From Actinospica durhamensis (GTDB lineage: Bacteria; Actinomycetota; Actinomycetes; Streptomycetales; Catenulisporaceae): a stretch of DNA of 64,000 nucleotides. The first letter of the stretch is position 1; each line of letters opens with the position of its first letter. The stretch covers positions 52,646 through 116,645 of the forward strand of contig NZ_JAGSOG010000001.1 of assembly GCF_018139695.1 (NCBI RefSeq). The letters run 5' to 3'. Below, in pieces: positions 59,493 through 64,000 of the stretch. A program made the translations under genes and the position numbers. The notes below the pieces were generated by a model. That model was not told the DNA's origin, did not search any database, and saw only the letters and a program-made list of their open reading frames with translations.

Positions 59493-60575
59493 ATGGGTAT
59501 GCGCAAGCCCCACGGTTCCGGAGAAACCGACGGCTCGGCACGCCGAGAAGTCCAATCAGCACTCTTCTGCGCAGATCCGCCTGCTCCCCTTACCTCCGAA
59601 CCCGCCCCGTGCGATCTTGTAGGTAGATCGGCGCCCGGGGTACTGGACTGGGAGTGGATGGTGGGCACGCACGTCATCGACGCCTATGCCCCGCATAACG
59701 CGGGCCCGGCATGGCCACGGGTGGCCGGCGAGGTACGCCGCGCCGTCAAGCGCACCCAGCCAACAGCGGCGCCTGTAGCCAGGCAACTGGTGTACGTCAT
59801 GGCGCAGCTCGCGCTTTTCGCAGACGGGCGCGGAATGGTCGCCAGCGCCGAGGCGTGGCTGACGCACGAGATGATCGAAGCGTTCATTACCTCGCGGCGT
59901 GCGCACGTGACGGAGTCCACGCAGGGCAACTACCGCAGTAGGCTGCGGCGCCTGCGCGCAGCCGTCCTCGGACCGGAACTCGCTTCAGGCGATCCCGCAC
60001 GCCTTTCCGGGTCCCGCTCATCCAGGCCGTATTCGCCGGCGGAGCTCACCGACCGATGGGAGTGGGCCAATAGCCGGCCGACTCCGTACCTGCGCACGGG
60101 CATGAAGAGCCTCATGGCGCTAGGCCTGGGCTGTGGCCTGGATACTCCCGAAGCCCAGTGGGTGCGCGCCCGGCACGTGCGTCGGGATGCCGAGAACGGT
60201 GCGGTACGGGTCGAGGTGACCGGCACCAGGCACCGGATCACCGTGTGCCGTCACGCTTGGGAGAAACTGCTGATCGACGCGGCAGGAGCGTTGGAGCCGG
60301 ACCAGTTCCTGATCCGGCCGGACGCGCCGACGCGCGGCAAGAACATCATCGCCAACTTCGTCGCACGCGCCCGCAGGGGATCGGATGACCCTGGCATCTT
60401 GCTCGGCCGGGCCAGGTCGACCTGGATCGTCGAGCTCGTCGACGAGGGAATCCCGCTCACCACACTCGTGGCCGCGGCCGGCGTGGACACCCTGCACGCC
60501 CTGTCTCGCCTGATGCCCTACTTCGCGCCCGTCGAGGCCGCCAGAGGCGAGCAACTGCTGCGCGGGCGCGCGTGA
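59493..60575 (+). CDS. Degenerate tyrosine-recombinase-like protein coupled to a transposase
   Basis: A 360-residue protein with the layout of a phage-integrase-type recombinase: an N-terminal SAM-like helical part (RQLVYVMAQLALFADGRGMV, WLTHEMIEAFITSRRAHVTE, QGNYRSRLRRLRAAV) and a C-terminal catalytic-like part. Box I reads LGLGCGLDTPEAQW: the essential Arg is replaced by D217. The box II region has only R308 in GRARSTWIVELVDEGIPLTT; the LGH motif is absent; Y343 in LMPYFAP is the only candidate nucleophile. It is probably not a normal recombinase. The GTG of the transposase overlaps its stop. The start is uncertain (59493 or 59499). Confidence 0.65.
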   Translation: MGMRKPHGSGETDGSARREVQSALFCADPPAPLTSEPAPCDLVGRSAPGVLDWEWMVGTHVIDAYAPHNAGPAWPRVAGEVRRAVKRTQPTAAPVARQLVYVMAQLALFADGRGMVASAEAWLTHEMIEAFITSRRAHVTESTQGNYRSRLRRLRAAVLGPELASGDPARLSGSRSSRPYSPAELTDRWEWANSRPTPYLRTGMKSLMALGLGCGLDTPEAQWVRARHVRRDAENGAVRVEVTGTRHRITVCRHAWEKLLIDAAGALEPDQFLIRPDAPTRGKNIIANFVARARRGSDDPGILLGRARSTWIVELVDEGIPLTTLVAAAGVDTLHALSRLMPYFAPVEAARGEQLLRGRA

Positions 60576-62344
60576 ACCAGGATGAGTCCGAGCGCACACG
60601 ACATCAGGCCCTGGCCAAGCTCCGCTCACGGCGCCGCCGCATCGCCGACGCCGAGGTCGAACGGGTCCTCGCGCGAGTGCAGAAGATCGGGCTGAGCGCA
60701 CTCATCGAACCCTGGCTCACCTCCCGGCGCGGCCGGCCGGCAACGCTGACGGGCACCGCACTGCTGGTCGGGATGTTCCTCGCGGCCGACCAGTCCAGCG
60801 GCAAGGTCCAGCTCGTCGAGGTCACCGACACGCTCTACTTCAAGATCAGCCCTCATATGCGCGAGCGCCTTGGCGTGGCCTGGAAACCGGACTCCGATAA
60901 GGGCTTCGAGGCCGGCTACGCCGTGGTGCGCCGCCGCTTCCACAAGCTCGCCCGTGCCTGCGACCCTTCGCCGCTGCCGAAGAACAAGCGGCTCGACAAG
61001 GCCGAGGTCGCGAAACTGGAGGCCGCAGCCGACCAGGCGCTGCTGGCGGAGAACCGGGCCAGGCTCATACTGCTGACCAACTCGATCCTCGATGACTCTC
61101 TCATCGACGCCCGGCCTCTGATCGACGAATACTGGGACGGTTCGGGATCCGTGGACGGCACCGCGGTGCGCGCCTACGCCAAGGGCCTGCGCAGTAAAGG
61201 ACCGGCGACCGCGACCGATCCGGACGCCGCCTGGCACGTGCGCACCGGCGACCACGCCGAGCACGAGGCCGTCGCCGAGGGCGGCAAGAACCGAACAGGC
61301 AAGAAGGAAGGCCGTGCCCAGTTCAAATACGCCTACGAAGCAACTCTCGCCATCGCCCGCGACCCGCGCCACGACGGGGCGCCCCGGCCCGACGGCACGC
61401 CCAATCCGGCCGTCATCCCCGCACTCGTGCTCGGCTTCGCGCTCGACAAGCCGGGTTACGACCCCGGCGGCAACGCCATCCGCATCCTCGCCGATGTCCA
61501 AGGCCGCGGCTACAGGGCGAACTTCCTCGCCGGAGATCGACTTTTCAACAACTCCGAACCCGGGCGATTCCAACTCCCGCTACGAACCCTCGGCTACCGT
61601 CCCGTCTTCGACTACACCGAAGACCAACTCGGCATCCAGGGCGGCACCGGCGGCGCGAACCAGGTCGAAGGCGCCTGGTACTGCCCGCACATGCCCGAAC
61701 CACTGATCGAAGCCACCACCGACCTGCACGAACAACGCATCGACCCCGAGACCTGGCGGTATCGGATCGCGGCCCGTGCCCCCTACCGGCTCGTGCCCAA
61801 GCAGGCCCCGGACACCGAGGGCTTCGGGCGCCACCAGTGCCCGGCCGCCGCCGGCAGAGTCCACTGCCCGCTCAAGCCGCCACTCCCGCCCGACCACCCG
61901 AAGCGCCACCTGCTGCCCATCGTCGACCCCGCCCCCTCGCCCGTCGGCCCGCCGAAGATCTGCCGCCAGGACTCGATCACCATCCCTCCCGAGGCCGGCG
62001 CCAAGCACGCCCAGGACCTCGCCTACGGCGGCGAGGAATGGGCCAAGATCTACTTCCGGCTCAGAAACAGCGTCGAGGGAATCAACGGGTTCGCCAAGGA
62101 CCCGGTCCACGAGGCGATCGAGGCCGGAGCCACCCGCCGCATCCGCGGCATCGCCCCCGCCTCCATCCTCCTGGCCTTCCAGCTTCATCACGTGAATACA
62201 CGCAAGCTCGCCACCTGGGCAGACACCCTCGAAGGCGAGAACGACGAACCACCAAGACGGCGACCGACCCGAAGACGCAAGAGCAAACCACTCGGCACCT
62301 GGACCCCCGCCGGCCATCTCACGCCCGAACTCCAGGCAGCCTGA
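60572..62344 (+). CDS. DDE transposase
   Basis: A 590-residue transposase-like protein. The N-terminal third is helical (HQALAKLRSRRRRIADAEVE, LTSRRGRPATLTGTALLVGM). A DDE triad is visible: D195 in GSVDGTAVRAYAKG, D322 in LAGDRLFNNSEP and E502 in RLRNSVEGINGFAKD, with a long insertion before E502 containing Cys/His (YCPHMPE, HQCPAAAGRVHCP) that could bind zinc. GTG at 60572 overlaps the preceding stop as GTGA, so the two proteins are made together. The closest impression is the DDE_Tnp_1/IS1182-like group, but I cannot name the family. The gene looks intact. Confidence 0.75.
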   Translation: MNQDESERTRHQALAKLRSRRRRIADAEVERVLARVQKIGLSALIEPWLTSRRGRPATLTGTALLVGMFLAADQSSGKVQLVEVTDTLYFKISPHMRERLGVAWKPDSDKGFEAGYAVVRRRFHKLARACDPSPLPKNKRLDKAEVAKLEAAADQALLAENRARLILLTNSILDDSLIDARPLIDEYWDGSGSVDGTAVRAYAKGLRSKGPATATDPDAAWHVRTGDHAEHEAVAEGGKNRTGKKEGRAQFKYAYEATLAIARDPRHDGAPRPDGTPNPAVIPALVLGFALDKPGYDPGGNAIRILADVQGRGYRANFLAGDRLFNNSEPGRFQLPLRTLGYRPVFDYTEDQLGIQGGTGGANQVEGAWYCPHMPEPLIEATTDLHEQRIDPETWRYRIAARAPYRLVPKQAPDTEGFGRHQCPAAAGRVHCPLKPPLPPDHPKRHLLPIVDPAPSPVGPPKICRQDSITIPPEAGAKHAQDLAYGGEEWAKIYFRLRNSVEGINGFAKDPVHEAIEAGATRRIRGIAPASILLAFQLHHVNTRKLATWADTLEGENDEPPRRRPTRRRKSKPLGTWTPAGHLTPELQAA

Positions 62345-62800
62345 CCAGCGCGAGCCGTACGTTATCCACAACACGATCACCCCGGGGCCGAGCTCGACCG
62401 CGCCCTGAAACAGGAGCGGAGCCCGCCGACCACCCCCGCACACGAAGAAGCCCGGCTGAAGCGATCTTCATCACTTCTGCCGGGCTGATTTCGTCATTCA
62501 TGCCGCCGACTTCCGTCGGTGCACCTGAGTGGGGCACCGACGGATTGCGGTCGGCCTGCTAGGCAGGGATGCCTGAAGGCAACATTTCCCACGTCGGGCA
62601 TGATCATTTCCCGCCGCCTAGTCAGACTCGACTCGTCCACGAACTTGGCCCGACATCGACGGCTCTCCAGAAATCGAACAGGGAACTGGAAGCATGCGTA
62701 TTGTGCCTGTTGGCAGTCCGTTAGAGCTGCCGTGAGGACAGTGTCCGCACGCCTTGGGAACGTCGTCGTCGGCAATCATGGACGGCGGGGAGTGGGAGGG
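62345..62800. other. Intergenic region with second copy of the 55.6-kb module
   Basis: It holds the terminator-like hairpin AGCCCGGC/GCCGGGCT (62449-62486) and the hairpin CCGTCGGTGCACC-TGAGT-GGGGCACCGACGG (62513-62543, one mismatch), then ATTTCCCACGT and ATTTCCCGCC runs matching the 55.6-55.8 kb copy. About 180 further bases before the next gene have no recognised feature. Confidence 0.6.
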
Positions 62801-63919
62801 ATCGTGACCAGCGAGTCGAGTGCACGATCTGGAGGTTCGGTCAGCGAGTTGATCGAACTGCTGCAGTACGCCGTGCCGGTGCTTGAACGGTTTGGTAACC
62901 CGAAGGCGGAGATCATCAGACCAGAGCTAAAGACGTACAGCCGCTGGAAGGGGGAAAAGACAAGATGTTTCGAATGCCCAGCATGGTTGATCACCTACCA
63001 TGACAGGCCGGGAGGCGATGAGGCCAGCTATCTCGGCTTCGACGGCACGCGCTATAAGAAGGTCGGGTTGTTCGAATGGTGGATTACTCCCATAGCAGAG
63101 CTGTCCGATATGGCCCCTCCCGTACCAGAAGTGTCCTATCAGGACCATTTTGTCACCGATGCGATCAAGTTTCTGCACCGGCTGGTTCGTGAGGCAGCAC
63201 CGCAGTATGCCCGACCGCTCCAGATCCAGGCGTTCGGCGCCGTGTTCGAGGCTGTCCCGCTGCCTCGCGATCTCGGCGATCTCGACGGAGACTTCGCGCG
63301 CCGCGAGCGGACGAAGGAGCAGGAACTCGCCAGGGCGCAGGAGTTGCGCTGCGAGGATGTCGCAGCAGGCTATCGATCTCCCGGAGCGGTCGGTGTCTCC
63401 CTGGTTCGGCCAGCAGACCGACTCGGGCAGATTCGGTACACCTTCCTGTCCTGGCTCCGTTTGATCACCGAGACCGGGTGGTACCGTGCCAATCCCGACA
63501 GGTTCCTGCGCCCCATGCCTCCGCACGCCCCAGGAGGGCCGATCCGCCAGGAAGAGATCGCGGGGCTGGCCTCCAAGCTGATCTCTGGCGGATCCGCGCA
63601 ATGGATCGATGCGTATACCGACGAGTACTCGCCGACTACGAAGCCGCTATCTCCGCCGTTCCGGCTGGTTCTGACTCCCGCGGGGATAACGGAGGCCGAT
63701 CTCCTGGTGCCGGCGGGCGCCGGCCCGGACCGCACCCGTGCACTGATACGTGCCCTGATGCTTTGGAGCGCCCGGGAGGCGAAGAGCCCGGCGGGCACAG
63801 CGCTTCAGCACTTTCTCGCGGCGGCGGACTGCGAGATTGACGGCGTCATCGCCAGCGCCGCCGAGGTGTTCAGCCTGAATCCACTGATGGGTAATGCTTC
63901 GATGCCCGCCCTGGGGTGA
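62801..63919 (+). CDS. Unrecognised 372-residue protein
   Basis: GTG at 62801 has GGGAGGG four bases upstream. The protein is soluble, with the sequence VSELIELLQYAVPVLERFGN, a Cys pair in TRCFECPAWL, the YLGFDGTRYKKVGLFEWWIT strand-turn region, and a long helical middle (FARRERTKEQELARAQELRC). No transmembrane segment or known motif is visible. Codon use is less extremely GC3-biased than the core genes. It is flanked by a repeated intergenic module and a terminal-inverted-repeat-like sequence, so it may be cargo of mobile DNA. Function unknown. Confidence 0.65.
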   Translation: MVTSESSARSGGSVSELIELLQYAVPVLERFGNPKAEIIRPELKTYSRWKGEKTRCFECPAWLITYHDRPGGDEASYLGFDGTRYKKVGLFEWWITPIAELSDMAPPVPEVSYQDHFVTDAIKFLHRLVREAAPQYARPLQIQAFGAVFEAVPLPRDLGDLDGDFARRERTKEQELARAQELRCEDVAAGYRSPGAVGVSLVRPADRLGQIRYTFLSWLRLITETGWYRANPDRFLRPMPPHAPGGPIRQEEIAGLASKLISGGSAQWIDAYTDEYSPTTKPLSPPFRLVLTPAGITEADLLVPAGAGPDRTRALIRALMLWSAREAKSPAGTALQHFLAAADCEIDGVIASAAEVFSLNPLMGNASMPALG

Positions 63920-63933
63920 CCCCGGTGACACGA

Positions 63934-63999
63934 GATGCCTTCTGACCTGGAAGAATAGAGGTTCTCTAGGCCCTTATCCGTTCAGTTCGAGAAGGCATC
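63934..63999. repeat. Inverted repeat at right edge, possible insertion-element end
   Basis: GATGCCTTCT (63934-63943) and AGAAGGCATC (63990-63999) are perfect 10-base inverted arms 46 bases apart. The AT-richer tract between them, GTTCTCTAGGCCCTTATCC, resembles the leader of an insertion sequence. Any transposase would lie beyond the window. Confidence 0.4.
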
Positions 64000-64000
64000 C

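Overview
The window is chromosomal DNA from a high-GC actinomycete related to Streptomyces and Catenulispora. The evidence is very GC-rich codon use with GTG/TTG starts, a DUF5926/SEC-C protein, actinobacterial inositol-phosphate synthase, SigE-type sigma factors, an IdeR/DmdR-type iron box, and a block (LppU/SCO3897-like gene, ino1, padR, penicillin-binding protein, GT87, femX, nfo, rpsF-ssb-rpsR-rplI, dnaB) whose order matches, from memory, the region around SCO3897-SCO3911 of S. coelicolor, near the replication origin in that genome.

Layout. 1-5 kb: DUF5926, an RsbW-like ATPase, a glycerophosphodiesterase, a YbjQ protein, a secreted PTP-type phosphatase and two unknown genes. 5.7-20 kb: the conserved core: tRNA-Ser, ino1 under a PadR regulator with a clear palindromic operator, a bifunctional penicillin-binding protein, a GT87 glycosyltransferase, FemX, endonuclease IV, the rpsF-ssb-rpsR-rplI operon closed by a strong terminator, and dnaB preceded by DnaA-box-like sites. 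20-30 kb: a large exported beta-helix/PKD protein, a GuaB1-type enzyme translationally coupled to a cyclic-phosphate-processing receiver domain, a GPP34 protein with a histidine-rich tail, regulators and a nitrilase. 30-39 kb: an MFS/TetR pair, a siderophore uptake locus (two permeases, ATPase, binding protein, reductase) around an iron box, and two acetyltransferases meeting at a minisatellite. 39-47 kb: a MarR-ClC-cupin operon, an MFS exporter with a leader peptide and an RBS-sequestering hairpin, a sigma/membrane-protein pair, then HD, HAD and O-methyltransferase genes. 47-55 kb: two more large exported proteins sharing a three-fold C-terminal repeat with the 20.9-24 kb protein (called here the RILDTR repeat), and a second sigma-factor cassette.

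55-64 kb looks accessory: DUF2332, a frameshifted serine recombinase, a tandem noncoding duplication, a coiled-coil gene, a degenerate tyrosine-recombinase-like gene overlapping a DDE transposase, an orphan 372-residue gene, and an inverted repeat at the right edge. Two diverged copies of one intergenic module bracket most of it. The most interesting observations are the exporter leader/attenuator (43.4-43.6 kb), the recombinase-transposase pair, and the family of three RILDTR-repeat exported proteins.
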